A DNA stretch of 64,000 bases from Bog-473 sp963840435. Lineage in GTDB: Bacteria > Actinomycetota > Acidimicrobiia > Acidimicrobiales > RAAP-2. The DNA lies in assembly GCA_963840435.1 (NCBI GenBank), contig CAWIYY010000003.1, forward strand, positions 1,302,001 to 1,366,000, given 5' to 3'. The notes beneath the pieces were generated by a model. The model worked only from the letters and a program-made list of their open reading frames with translations. It was not told where the DNA came from and searched no databases. Shown here in pieces: positions 51,391 to 60,042 of the stretch (positions within the stretch are counted from its first letter, which is position 1; each line of letters begins with the position of its first letter). A program made the translations under genes and the position numbers.

Positions 51391-52466
51391 CCGCGCTGAC
51401 CGCCGGCCTCCCGGCCCGCCTGCCCGAGCTGCACCCGCTCTCCTTCCACCTCCCACCCGAGCTCGAGGCGCCGGCCCCGCCGGAGAACCGCGGCATGACC
51501 CGCGACGCCGTGCGCATGCTCGTGGCGAAGAGGTCGGACCTCTCGCTGGTGCACTCGCACTTCTCCGAGCTCCCCCGCTTCCTCGACGAGGGCGACCTGG
51601 TCGTGATCAACACGTCGGGCACTCTGGCCGCCGAGCTCGACGGCACCCTCCCCAACGGTTCGGCCGTGCAGGTCCATCTCTCGACGCAGCTTCCGGCCGG
51701 GCTCTGGACCGTCGAGATCCGCCAGGCCGGTGCCGCCTACCTCGGGGCGGAGACGAGCGACCTGATTCAGCTGACGGGCGGCGGCCAGGTGGCGCTGCTC
51801 GCCCCCTACTCCCCCGGCCCGGGCGGGGCCGGTGTGCGCCTCTGGGTGAGCAGTCTCGAAACACCCGAGCGGCTGCACAGCTTCCTGGCCCGCTACGGGC
51901 GCCCCATCCGCTACGGCTACGTACGCGGCAGCTACCCGTTGGCGGCCTACCAGAACGTCTACGCCACCGATCCCGGCTCGGCCGAGATGCCGAGCGCGGG
52001 GCGACCGTTCACCCCCGAGGTGTTGACCCGGCTGGTGGCCAAGGGCGTCGGCGTGGCCCCGCTGCTCCTCCACACCGGTGTGGCCTCGCTGGAGGCCAAC
52101 GAGCCGCCTTACGCCGAGTACTTCAAGGTGTCCTTGGCCACGGCCCACCGCATCAACGACACCCGACGCTCGGGCGGGCGGGTCATCGCCATCGGGACCA
52201 CCGTGGTGCGCGCCCTCGAGTCAGTGGTGGACGAACATGGGCACGTGCATCCGAGCGAGGGCTGGACCGAGACCGTGGTGTCACCCGAGCACCCGGTGCG
52301 CTCCATCGACGGCTTCCTCACCGGCTGGCACGAGCCCGAGGCGTCGCATCTGGCCATGCTCGAGGCGATCGCCGGGCGCCCCCTGCTCGAGGCGTCCTAC
52401 GCGGCCGCCCTCTCGGAGGGCTACCTATGGCACGAGTTCGGCGACGTGCACCTGATCCTGCCGTGA
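51387..52466 (+). CDS. queA: S-adenosylmethionine:tRNA ribosyltransferase-isomerase (QueA)
   Basis: 359 residues from the GTG at 51387. The family pattern is present: RDAVRMLVAKRSDLSLVHSHF then FLDEGDLVVINTSGTLAAEL, then YGYVRGSYPLAAYQNVYATDPGS and the C-terminal GFLTGWHEPEASHLAMLEAI. QueA transfers the ribose of SAM to 7-aminomethyl-7-deazaguanine in tRNA to form epoxyqueuosine. The sequence departs from E. coli QueA at several places, so a QueA-like homologue is the careful statement. It is translationally coupled to its neighbours on both sides. Confidence 0.85.
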   Translation: MTALTAGLPARLPELHPLSFHLPPELEAPAPPENRGMTRDAVRMLVAKRSDLSLVHSHFSELPRFLDEGDLVVINTSGTLAAELDGTLPNGSAVQVHLSTQLPAGLWTVEIRQAGAAYLGAETSDLIQLTGGGQVALLAPYSPGPGGAGVRLWVSSLETPERLHSFLARYGRPIRYGYVRGSYPLAAYQNVYATDPGSAEMPSAGRPFTPEVLTRLVAKGVGVAPLLLHTGVASLEANEPPYAEYFKVSLATAHRINDTRRSGGRVIAIGTTVVRALESVVDEHGHVHPSEGWTETVVSPEHPVRSIDGFLTGWHEPEASHLAMLEAIAGRPLLEASYAAALSEGYLWHEFGDVHLILP

Positions 52467-53176
52467 CACCCGAGAGGCTGGCCGCCGCGCCTGGCGACGA
52501 CACCGAGGTACCCGAGTCGCCGATCGGGCAGCTGCCCACCACGCGGCGGGCCATTCTCACCCTGCTCAAGCGGGAGGGACCGCTCGACGCGGCCGCGGTG
52601 GCGAGCGCACTCTCGCTCACGCCGGCCGCCGTGCGCCAGCAGCTGGCCCGCCTCGAAGAGGACGGCCTCCTGTCCCATCACGACGACAGCGAGGAGCAGA
52701 CCCGGCGCGGTCGGCCCCGCCACCTCTACGCGCTGACCGCCGCGGCCGAGACCCTCTTTCCCAAACGCTACGGCGACCTGACCACCGAGCTGCTCGGCTA
52801 CCTGGGCGGCCCGGGCGCCAGCCAGGTCGACGAGCTCTTCGAGCAGCGGCGCCAGCGGCGAGTGGCCGACGCCCTGCCCCGCACCGCGCACCTGCCCTTC
52901 GACGAGCAGGTGGCCGCCCTCACGGCCATCCTCGACGAGGACGGCTACCTGGCCGACGCCGAGCGTCTCGACGACGGCAGCTGGCGTATCACCGAGCACA
53001 ACTGCGCCATCCTCACCGTGGCCCACGGCTTCTCCCAGGCCTGCACGAGCGAGCTGGCCTTCATCCGCGACGCGCTCCCCGGCGCCACCGTGCGCCGCGT
53101 CGCCCACCTGATGGACGGCGCGCACGTGTGCGCCTACGTGGTCAGCCCGCCGGAGCCGTCGAGTCCGCCGCCCTGA
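52463..53176 (+). CDS. SufR-like winged-helix regulator with Cys cluster
   Basis: 237 residues from the GTG at 52463 (4-bp overlap with queA). The N-terminal helix-turn-helix is TRRAILTLLKREGPLDAAAV then LTPAAVRQQLARLEEDGLL. The C-terminal domain carries EHNCAILTVAHGFSQACTSE and, 28 residues on, HVCAYVV, i.e. three Cys spaced C-x12-C-x28-C. In SufR-type repressors equivalent Cys residues bind a [4Fe-4S] cluster. No suf genes lie in the window, so its targets are unknown. The 3' end overlaps the convergent ACT-domain gene by 35 bp. Confidence 0.83.
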   Translation: MTPERLAAAPGDDTEVPESPIGQLPTTRRAILTLLKREGPLDAAAVASALSLTPAAVRQQLARLEEDGLLSHHDDSEEQTRRGRPRHLYALTAAAETLFPKRYGDLTTELLGYLGGPGASQVDELFEQRRQRRVADALPRTAHLPFDEQVAALTAILDEDGYLADAERLDDGSWRITEHNCAILTVAHGFSQACTSELAFIRDALPGATVRRVAHLMDGAHVCAYVVSPPEPSSPPP

Positions 53177-53402
53177 TCTCGAGCACCGAGACGCCGTCGA
53201 CTTCGTGGATCTCCGTCTGCAGCAACTCGATCAGGTGTTTGCCACCGATCTCCACCACGAACTCGTCGACCGCCTGTCCCTCCTCGCGCTCGAGGATGTT
53301 GATGGCGACGATGTCTCCCCCGACCGCCCCGATCCGGCTGGCCACGAGGCCAAGGGCGCCGGGCCGGTCGGGAAGTGCGATGCGCACGACGTAACCAGCC
53401 AT
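53142..53402 (-). CDS. ACT-domain protein
   Basis: 86 residues. The whole protein is one ACT domain: YVVRIALPDRPGALGLVASRIGAVGGDIVAINIL with the ligand-site Gly of the first loop, then two more strands with VDEFVVEIGG. Free-standing ACT proteins bind amino acids and modulate partner enzymes. The partner is not identifiable here. It is convergent with the SufR-like gene. Confidence 0.83.
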   Translation of the reverse strand: MAGYVVRIALPDRPGALGLVASRIGAVGGDIVAINILEREEGQAVDEFVVEIGGKHLIELLQTEIHEVDGVSVLEIRAADSTAPAG

Positions 53403-53473
53403 GAGCCCAACGTTAGGCGGTCAATGTGAACTGGCTGTTTCAACGACGTGAAACTCACCAGCCTGCGGGTTCA

Positions 53474-54217
53474 TCAGGCTGCGGCGGCCTGCGGGCGCGA
53501 GGGCACGTACTCGTCGATGTAGGGACGGTCCGAGAGCCGGGCGATCTCGCGCATGAGCCGATCGGTGAAGTCGCGGCACTGGGTGTGATCGTGGTGCTCC
53601 AACGGGTGGGCCGGGTCCTCGGGCGGGTCCATCTGCATGGGAGCGCCGAAGCGGATGGTCACAGTCTTGAAGGGCCGCATGAACTTCGAGTTGACCGGCT
53701 GCACGTCGACCGTTCCGACGATGCCCACGGGGATGATCGGCACCCCACATTCGCGTGAGAGCCGGGTCACGCCGGTCCGGCCCTTGTGCACGTACTGGTC
53801 GAGGCTCCGAGTGCCCTCGGGATAGAGGCCGAGCACGCGACCCTGCCCCAGCACGTCGGTGCGGGCCGTCTCGAGCGCCCGCTCCGAGGCGTTGCCTCCG
53901 GTGCGCCGGATCGGGATCTGCCCCGCTGCCCGGAAGAACCATGCCGTCTTCCACGAGTCGAAGTACTCCGCCTTGGCGAGGAAGGTGACCTTGCGCCGGA
54001 CCACGAGTGGGAGGAAGAAGGAGTCGCAGAAGGATTGGTGGTTGGCCGCCAGCACGGCCGGCCCATGCTTGGGGATGTGTTCGCGTCCCTCAACCTTCAC
54101 CCGGAAGAGGACGAGGAAGATCGGGGTCAACACCGCCTTGAGTACCCAGTAGGCCACGATCACAAGGTACCCCCGGGCTGACCGGCGCGCCGGGGGTCCG
54201 CTGTGCTGAACTGCCAA
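53474..54217 (-). CDS. 1-acylglycerol-3-phosphate acyltransferase family (PlsC-like)
   Basis: 247 residues from a TTG at 54217. The NHX4D motif (ANHQSFCD) supplies the catalytic His and Asp, GLYPEGTRS is the Glu-Gly-Thr phosphate-binding block, and GVPIIPVGIVGT is motif IV. One hydrophobic segment near the N-terminus (YLVIVAYWVLKAVLTPIFLVLF) anchors it to the membrane. Such enzymes acylate lysophosphatidic acid in phospholipid synthesis; related ones act on other lipids. Divergent from the SMP-30 gene with a gap of about 30 bp. Confidence 0.88.
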   Translation of the reverse strand: MAVQHSGPPARRSARGYLVIVAYWVLKAVLTPIFLVLFRVKVEGREHIPKHGPAVLAANHQSFCDSFFLPLVVRRKVTFLAKAEYFDSWKTAWFFRAAGQIPIRRTGGNASERALETARTDVLGQGRVLGLYPEGTRSLDQYVHKGRTGVTRLSRECGVPIIPVGIVGTVDVQPVNSKFMRPFKTVTIRFGAPMQMDPPEDPAHPLEHHDHTQCRDFTDRLMREIARLSDRPYIDEYVPSRPQAAAA

Positions 54218-54248
54218 GGCCCTGACCCCCAGGCCTGGAGGAGCAACC

Positions 54249-55127
54249 GTGACGAACGAACCCCTGACGGCCGAGCCCTTCCTCTCGGGTCTCTACTTCG
54301 GCGAGTGCCCCCGTTGGCGCGACGGCCGCCTCTGGTATTCGGACTTCTTCGACCACGCCATCTCGTCCGCCTCGCCCGACGGCGAGCGCCGGGTCGAGGT
54401 GGACTTCGACGGGGAACCCGGTGGGCTGGGTTGGTTGCCGGACGGACGGCTGCTGTTCACCTCCCGCCTCGACCGGGTGATCATGCGCCGGGAGCCCGAC
54501 GGCTCCCTCGTGGTGCACGGCGACCTGCGGCCCTGGGCCACCTGGCACGCCAACGACATGGTGGTTGCCGCCAACGGCCAGGCCTACGCGGGGAACTTCG
54601 GCTTCGACCTCGATGGGCTCTACGCCGGAACCCTGAAGGGCAGTGACATCTCCACGGCGTCGGTGATCCGAGTCGACCCCGACGGCAGCAGCTACGAGGC
54701 GGCGGCGGACATCGCGTTCCCCAACGGCACGGTCATCACCGACGACGGCCGCACCTTGATCATCGCGGAGACGATGGGTGGACGCCTCACCGCGTTCGAC
54801 CGCGCCGAGGACGGCGCGCTGTCCAACCGGCGGGTCTGGGCGGCGACCGAGGGCGTCTTCCCCGATGGCATCTGCCTGTGCGAGGACGGCACGGTGTGGG
54901 CGGCCAACGCCATGTTGCCCGAGTGCGTCCGCTACGCCGAAGGTGGCGAGGTGCTCGAGCGCGTCACCACGTCCATGCCGTGTTTTGCCTGCATGCTCGG
55001 CGACGACGATCGGCGCACCTTGTACCTCGTCACCGCGGCGGAGAGCGACGGGAACAAAGCACCGCTGGCTCGCAACGGCGCCATCGAGAAGGTCCGCACG
55101 ACCGTTCCGGGCGCCGGACTTCCGTGA
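54249..55127 (+). CDS. SMP-30/gluconolactonase/LRE-like beta-propeller protein
   Basis: 292 residues from the GTG at 54249, preceded by GGAGGAG. The segments GECPRWRDGRLWYSDFF, PGGLGWLPDGRLLF, WHANDMVVAANGQAYAGNFGF and PNGTVITDDGRTLIIAETMGGRLTAF form the six-bladed SMP-30 repeat with metal-ligand Glu, Asn and Asp residues. Members are lactonases or calcium-binding proteins. Its stop overlaps the start of the SGNH hydrolase gene (GTGA), suggesting the two esterase/lactonase-like enzymes are co-expressed. Confidence 0.87.
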   Translation: MTNEPLTAEPFLSGLYFGECPRWRDGRLWYSDFFDHAISSASPDGERRVEVDFDGEPGGLGWLPDGRLLFTSRLDRVIMRREPDGSLVVHGDLRPWATWHANDMVVAANGQAYAGNFGFDLDGLYAGTLKGSDISTASVIRVDPDGSSYEAAADIAFPNGTVITDDGRTLIIAETMGGRLTAFDRAEDGALSNRRVWAATEGVFPDGICLCEDGTVWAANAMLPECVRYAEGGEVLERVTTSMPCFACMLGDDDRRTLYLVTAAESDGNKAPLARNGAIEKVRTTVPGAGLP

Positions 55128-56032
55128 GCGGGCGGGTGGCGGCGGCCAGGGCTGCCGCGACCGCCCTGGCGAGCTGCCTGCTCCTGGCCCTTCTTGCTGC
55201 GTGCACCCTCGTGCTCGCCGGACCGGCCGCTGCGGCGGCGACCGCTCCGCCCTTCGACCTGGCGGTCGGAGGATCCGGTTCCGTCGGCTTCCAGCCCACC
55301 CTGGACCACCCCCACGGCGCGCCCACCGCATCGGGCTACGCCGACGACCTGGCGGCCCGGGAAGCCGCACGCTGGCCGGGACTTACGCTCGTGCGCGTCG
55401 GCTGTCCCGGCACGACGACGCTGAGCATGGTCGGCGGCGGCGGGCACTGTTCCTACCGCGACGGTACCCAGCTCCGAACAGCGCTCGACTTCCTCCGTAC
55501 GCACCCCTCCACCACGCTGGTCACAGTCGACCTGGGCTTCAACGACGTGGTGCGCTGCCTGCACGACATGGCGGTCAACACTGCGTGCATCGCCAGCGGC
55601 ATGGCCGCGGTGCAGTCCCAGCTCCCGCAAATTCTCGCCGCGCTGCGTGAGGCCGCGCCGGCCGGCACGCAGATCGTCGGCCTGGGCCACTACGACCCCT
55701 ATCTGGGCGACGACCTGCACGGGCCGGCGGGTCATGCGTTCGCCCAAGCCAGCCTCGCCGTCATCGACCGGCTGAACGATGTCATGCGCGCCGCCTACGC
55801 CAGGGCTGGCATACCGATGGCCGACGTGGCCGGGGCTTTCGATCTGGGTGATACCTCGCCGGTGACGGTGCCGGGCCTGGGCACGGTACCCACCGACGTC
55901 GCCCGCGTCTGCGCACTGACGTGGATGTGCACCGCACCGCCGATGGGGCCCAACCAGCACCCCAACGACGCGGGCTACCGGGCGATCGCCGGCGCCCTGG
56001 CCGGCGCCTTGGCGAGCCCTAAATCCGGGTGA
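55124..56032 (+). CDS. Secreted SGNH/GDSL-type hydrolase (variant nucleophile block)
   Basis: 302 residues from the GTG at 55124. A signal-type N-terminus (ALASCLLLALLAACTLVLAGPAAA) precedes the mature domain; LLAAC could also act as a lipobox. Block I reads LAVGGSGSVGF where GDS is expected, so the Asp is replaced by Gly while the Ser remains. Block III VDLGFNDV carries Asn-Asp, and block V QHPNDAGYRAI has the catalytic His. Several Cys residues suit an exported enzyme. Probably an esterase or lipase. Its 3' end overlaps the convergent acyltransferase gene by 14 bp. Confidence 0.78.
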   Translation: MSGRVAAARAAATALASCLLLALLAACTLVLAGPAAAAATAPPFDLAVGGSGSVGFQPTLDHPHGAPTASGYADDLAAREAARWPGLTLVRVGCPGTTTLSMVGGGGHCSYRDGTQLRTALDFLRTHPSTTLVTVDLGFNDVVRCLHDMAVNTACIASGMAAVQSQLPQILAALREAAPAGTQIVGLGHYDPYLGDDLHGPAGHAFAQASLAVIDRLNDVMRAAYARAGIPMADVAGAFDLGDTSPVTVPGLGTVPTDVARVCALTWMCTAPPMGPNQHPNDAGYRAIAGALAGALASPKSG

Positions 56033-57236
56033 GCGCCTCGACGCGCTCGGGCCGGGTGGCCGCCGCAGCGGCAGGCGCCTCGGTCACAGCCGCCTCCGGC
56101 TGACGACCCACTCGCCACGGGACTCGCGAGCGTCCGGTCAGGGGCTTGCTCCAGGGCGTCCGGGCCAGGATCTCGGTCAAGCCGACACAGGCCAGGAACA
56201 CGATGACCACGGTCAGCACGCTGACCAGGGGCCAGGGCAGAACGTCATTGAGCTGGCGCCAGCCCAACCAGCTCAGGAGCGTGATGAAGAGCAACTGGGA
56301 CAGATAGACGCCGTAGGAGTTGTCCGAGCCCGAGTGGACGGCGCGCCGGGTGCGGGCCGAACGCCGGCGATCGACGAGGGCGACGCCGATCAGGTAGATG
56401 CAGGCGATGGCGCCCACGTTGAAGGGGATCACAATGGGCTGGAACGGGTCCGCGCTCGAACCGAGCCACGAGATGACGTGGTCCACCGAGAGGTAGTACC
56501 AGGCTTCGGCCGCCGCAGCGGCGGCCAGCGTGCCGAGCACGATCGTCCACACATGCCCGGTGAGCCACTGGTGGAACTCGTCGAGGTGCATGGCCATCAC
56601 CATGCCGGCGATCAAATAGAACTGGTACGACGTCACCTCGCGCGTGGCCCAGTAGCCCGTCATCCAGCTCGGAGCCAGTCCCCAGTGCATGGATGAGACC
56701 AGGATCACCTGCGCCAGTCCGCTGGCCAGGAGCAGCCGCCCGTGGTGACCCACCGTGCGCCGCACCAGGACGAGACAGACGGGGAACAGCGCGTAGAACT
56801 CCAAGAGGACCAGCAGGTAGTAGAGCTGGTAGTAGCCCGTGCCGACGAGATAGCCCAGGTGCCCCAGATCGCCCGCGACGGTGCCCGGGGCCGAACCGAT
56901 GGTCAGGAAGAAGTAGACGATCGTCCAGCACAGGTAGGGCACCGCGACCAGGGCGAAGCGGCGGCGCCAGAACGTCCGATGGTCGATGCCAGGCAGGTCG
57001 CGCACGCTGTAGGTGAGCATGCAGGCAGAGACGAAGAGGAATGCCTCGCGGGTGACATGGAGCAACTGCAACGACGCACCCACGGCCACCCCGGCGGCCA
57101 GCGGAGCGAAGAAGAGCAGCGTGTGCGTGGACACCACGCCGACCTGCTTGACCGGTCGCATCGCGTCGATGTGATCGAGACGCTGGCGCGTGCCTCGTAC
57201 AGGCTGTGCCGGCGCCAGGGGCGACTCGTCGGCCAT
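56019..57236 (-). CDS. Acyltransferase-3 family membrane protein (paralogue A)
   Basis: 405 residues with about ten hydrophobic helices. The N-terminal block has IDAMRPVKQVGVVSTHTLLF, in which the first-helix His and the Arg of the acyltransferase-3 family are present. The mid-protein GTGYYQLYYLLVLLEFYALFP is nearly repeated in the second acyltransferase at 60778-62064. These enzymes O-acylate sugars, peptides or lipids at the membrane. The ATG overlaps the stop of the AMP-ligase gene by one base (TGATG), so it is the last gene of a coupled set. Confidence 0.85.
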   Translation of the reverse strand: MADESPLAPAQPVRGTRQRLDHIDAMRPVKQVGVVSTHTLLFFAPLAAGVAVGASLQLLHVTREAFLFVSACMLTYSVRDLPGIDHRTFWRRRFALVAVPYLCWTIVYFFLTIGSAPGTVAGDLGHLGYLVGTGYYQLYYLLVLLEFYALFPVCLVLVRRTVGHHGRLLLASGLAQVILVSSMHWGLAPSWMTGYWATREVTSYQFYLIAGMVMAMHLDEFHQWLTGHVWTIVLGTLAAAAAAEAWYYLSVDHVISWLGSSADPFQPIVIPFNVGAIACIYLIGVALVDRRRSARTRRAVHSGSDNSYGVYLSQLLFITLLSWLGWRQLNDVLPWPLVSVLTVVIVFLACVGLTEILARTPWSKPLTGRSRVPWRVGRQPEAAVTEAPAAAAATRPERVEALTRI

Positions 57237-58843
57237 CAGACGCCGGCGAACGTGTGCAGGATGGTCGTGTCCGCGTCGAAGAGGGCGCGCCGGCGCACCT
57301 TGCCCGTGGGCCCGCTGGGCAGCGCGCCAACGACGTGCAACGCCACCGGGCGCCTCGCCCGGACGAGGTCGCGGGCCAGTGCCCTGTTGATCCGCTGGGC
57401 CACGTGTGCCGCGGCCTGCACATCTCCCGAAGCACCAACACCAGCCAGGACGACGAAGGCCACGGGCACTTGCCCCAACTCGGGATCGTCCCGGCCTGCC
57501 GCGGCGACGGCGAGCACCGCCGGATCAGCGCCGATGACCTCCTCGATCTCACGGGGATAGACCTTCTCGCCGCCCCGGTTGATCACGTCGTCGCTCCGGG
57601 CGACCAGGTAGACGAAGCCGTCCCGGTCGCGCCACCCGAGGTCGCCGGTGCGCAGCCACCCGCCTGGCCGGAAGCGGTCGCCGTGGGTGCCCCCGACGTA
57701 GCGGTCGATCACCGACGGGCCGCGGATCTCGACCTCGCCGACCTCAGCCGGGACACACTCGCTCGGGCTCGTCCCCGACACCTGGTCGTGCACCACGCGC
57801 AACTCGACCCCGACCGGCAGGCCCACCGAACCGGCCCGACGGGGCACCGACAGCGGGTGGGCGGTGATCTGGCTGGCCGCCTCGGTCATCCCGTAGGTCT
57901 CGATGACCGGTATGCCGGTGGTCTCCTCGAAACGGTCTGCCGCCGCCACGGGGAGCGGCGCCGATGCGGAACGGATGAAGCGGATGCCGGTGGGCACGAC
58001 CTCGCCGGTCCGGAGCTCGGCCAACCGGGCGATCATGGCGGGAACGGCGTTGATCCAGGTGATCCTCCGCCGACCCATGAGCGCCCAGAAGTTGGTGCGA
58101 TGGAAGCGGTCGTCGAGCACGAGAGACGAGCCGGCAGCGAGCGAGGAAAGCAGCGCTACGACCTCGGCGTTGATGTGGAAGAGCGGCAACGAGTTGAAGC
58201 AGCGATCGTCCGCACTGAGTTCGTGGTGTGCCACCACGCACCGCGCCGTGTGCAAGAGCTTCGACTGCGCCAGGCGGGCCACCTTGGGCGGGCCGGTCGT
58301 CCCCGACGAGGAGAGCACCACTCCTCCCGAGGGGGCGACGGGCTGCGTCGGTTCCCCGGTTGGCGTGAGGGCCGGCGCGAGCGACTCGAGTTCGACCCAC
58401 TGCGGCATCCCTGCGGCGCCGCGGGATCGGTCGGCCAGGACCGCTCCCGCTCCTGTTCTCGTCAGCAGCGACGGCAAACCGCTCGGACCGGCGTCGGGCA
58501 CCGCCGGATCGAGCGGGGCCACCCACAGGCCGGCGGCCAGGGCGCCCACTACGGCGGCCGCACAGGACAGCGGGTCGGCGATCGAGACGGCCACGGTTGT
58601 CCCCGGCGCGAATGGTCCGCTGGCCAAGACGCGTCGCCAGCGCTCCAACAATGCAAAGGTCAGGACTCGGTCACTGCGGGCATCCTCGGCGTACACCCGC
58701 TCCCCCAGCGCTGCCGCCTGGCGGGAGACGAGCGCGCCCAGTCCTTCGTGCGCCGGATCGACGTCGGTCCCGGAGAGGGCGGGGTCGGCAGGGCGCGACA
58801 GTGCCCGCGCTGGACGCGTCGCCGTCGGGACGGGCGCTGCCAT
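57236..58843 (-). CDS. AMP-dependent acyl-CoA synthetase/ligase
   Basis: 535 residues. P-loop VLSSSGTTGPPKVARL, then ETYGMTEAASQ, the hinge GWLRTGDLGWRDRDGFVYL and RSDDVINRGGEKVYPREIEEV, and a C-terminal LPSGPTGKVRRRAL carrying the Lys used in the adenylation step. It activates a carboxylate as acyl-AMP and transfers it to CoA or another thiol. The N-terminal region of about 45 residues is loose. In this operon it lies between an acyltransferase and a VOC protein, so it probably supplies an activated acyl group to the acyltransferases. The acid is unknown. Confidence 0.9.
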   Translation of the reverse strand: MAAPVPTATRPARALSRPADPALSGTDVDPAHEGLGALVSRQAAALGERVYAEDARSDRVLTFALLERWRRVLASGPFAPGTTVAVSIADPLSCAAAVVGALAAGLWVAPLDPAVPDAGPSGLPSLLTRTGAGAVLADRSRGAAGMPQWVELESLAPALTPTGEPTQPVAPSGGVVLSSSGTTGPPKVARLAQSKLLHTARCVVAHHELSADDRCFNSLPLFHINAEVVALLSSLAAGSSLVLDDRFHRTNFWALMGRRRITWINAVPAMIARLAELRTGEVVPTGIRFIRSASAPLPVAAADRFEETTGIPVIETYGMTEAASQITAHPLSVPRRAGSVGLPVGVELRVVHDQVSGTSPSECVPAEVGEVEIRGPSVIDRYVGGTHGDRFRPGGWLRTGDLGWRDRDGFVYLVARSDDVINRGGEKVYPREIEEVIGADPAVLAVAAAGRDDPELGQVPVAFVVLAGVGASGDVQAAAHVAQRINRALARDLVRARRPVALHVVGALPSGPTGKVRRRALFDADTTILHTFAGV

Positions 58844-58844
58844 G

Positions 58845-59252
58845 TCAGTACATCATCCGGGGATCGGTGTAGTGCTTGAACTCGATGAGGTTGTCCGACG
58901 GGTCGCGCAACACAAAGGTCCGGTGCGCTTCGGCCAACCCGTCGAAGCGCACGGACACGTCGGCGAAGAGCTCGATCTTGCGCTGGACACAGAGGGCGTG
59001 GAGTGCCTCGAAGTCCCGCGCCTCACGGAACGTCACCCCGAAATGGCGGGGGTAGAGGTGCAGCTCCGCGGGCGCCGACTCCGGCGGTTCGACCAGATGG
59101 CACACCAACTGATCACCGAAGAAGTCGACGGTGATGCGGTCGGCGTAACGACGGGCCAGCTTGCAGCCGAGGGTGCCGACGTAGAAGTCCTGGGATTGGT
59201 CGAGGTCGTAAACCGGAATCGCCAGGTGGAAGACGTCGCGGCTCTCTCTCAC
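58845..59252 (-). CDS. VOC-family (glyoxalase/dioxygenase-fold) protein
   Basis: 135 residues from the GTG at 59252, overlapping the ComA-like stop (GTGA). Segments DVFHLAIPVYDLDQSQDFYVGTLG and ELHLYPRHFGVTFREARDF show paired beta-alpha modules with His and Glu candidates for metal binding (VFHLAIP, PRHFGV, IEFKHY). Family members cleave, isomerise or bind small molecules. It is coupled to the phosphosulfolactate-synthase-like gene and may act on its product; that is an inference from operon position only. Confidence 0.83.
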   Translation of the reverse strand: MRESRDVFHLAIPVYDLDQSQDFYVGTLGCKLARRYADRITVDFFGDQLVCHLVEPPESAPAELHLYPRHFGVTFREARDFEALHALCVQRKIELFADVSVRFDGLAEAHRTFVLRDPSDNLIEFKHYTDPRMMY

Positions 59253-60025
59253 GAGGCCTGCGCCTCGAAGCACTCCAAGGTGTCCGACCGGAGGCCGAGA
59301 CGAATCGTCTCGAGGCCGAGGATCGCCGTCGAGGGGATATTGCCCAGGTTGACGTCGGGCCCCACCCGCTTGACGAAGTAGCACTGCAGCTCCGTCGAGG
59401 GCGCTTCGAAGAGCAGCCGCTCGGCGGGAACGTCAGCGGCCAGGATCTCTTCGATCAATCCGAACCGCAGCTCACCGTTGGGCCGGCAGATCCCTGAGCG
59501 TCCGCTCTCACGTGCCTCCAGCGTTACCAGGTAGGCCCCCGCGTCGACGTCGTCGTGGACGCACTCGATCCAACGGTCGGGCGCCAGGCGTTCGGAACGC
59601 TCGGCATCCTTGAAGCCCACCTCGGAGATGACGTGGAAGTCGTCGGCCAGCTTGGTGATGTAGCCGACCTTTTCCATGCCCGACAGGCTGATGGTGCCGT
59701 TGGAGACCTCGACGTAGCGGCATGCGTAGGTCTGACACAGTTCCCGAAAGTCGTCAAAGCGGTCCTGCAGCACGAACTTCTCGAAGAGGGTGCCGCCGAA
59801 GTAGTAGTCAACGCCGGCCTGGTCCAGCACGTCGATCTTGCGCTGGAGGTCCTTGGTGACGAGAGCCGTGCCCCAGCCGAACTTCACGAAGTCGAGATAC
59901 TCGGCGCCGCTCTGGACGATGTCCTCGAACTGGCCCGTGGGCAGGCCTCCGTCGACCATCATCGTGTGACCCTTGGTCCGGGGCTTGGACGCTCGTCCTG
60001 GCAGTTCCAGTGCTGTTGGCCGCAT
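59249..60025 (-). CDS. Phosphosulfolactate synthase (ComA) family protein
   Basis: 258 residues from the ATG at 60025 with GAGGAGCG upstream. The full ComA pattern is seen: EYLDFVKFGWGTALV, GGTLFEKFVLQDRFDDF, RYVEVSNGTISL, VISEVGFKDAERS, YLVTLEARESGRSGIC and LLFEAPSTELQCYFVKRVGPDVNLGNI. ComA joins phosphoenolpyruvate and sulfite to make (R)-2-phospho-3-sulfolactate in coenzyme M synthesis; bacterial homologues (for example YitD) make sulfolactate. A close paralogue might use another nucleophile. In this operon the product could be dephosphorylated and then acylated. Confidence 0.87.
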   Translation of the reverse strand: MRPTALELPGRASKPRTKGHTMMVDGGLPTGQFEDIVQSGAEYLDFVKFGWGTALVTKDLQRKIDVLDQAGVDYYFGGTLFEKFVLQDRFDDFRELCQTYACRYVEVSNGTISLSGMEKVGYITKLADDFHVISEVGFKDAERSERLAPDRWIECVHDDVDAGAYLVTLEARESGRSGICRPNGELRFGLIEEILAADVPAERLLFEAPSTELQCYFVKRVGPDVNLGNIPSTAILGLETIRLGLRSDTLECFEAQAS

Positions 60026-60042
60026 AGCTCGCTCCTCGTGGT

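Noticed and set aside
48871..51456. 861-codon minus-strand open frame opposite glpK and the SDR
   Set aside because: Gly/Arg/Ala-rich, no motif, and it spans two well-supported plus-strand genes and their gap.
54878..55123. N-terminal extension of the SGNH hydrolase from 54878
   Set aside because: The upstream frame is within the SMP-30 gene and not protein-like; the GTG at 55124 gives a signal peptide directly.
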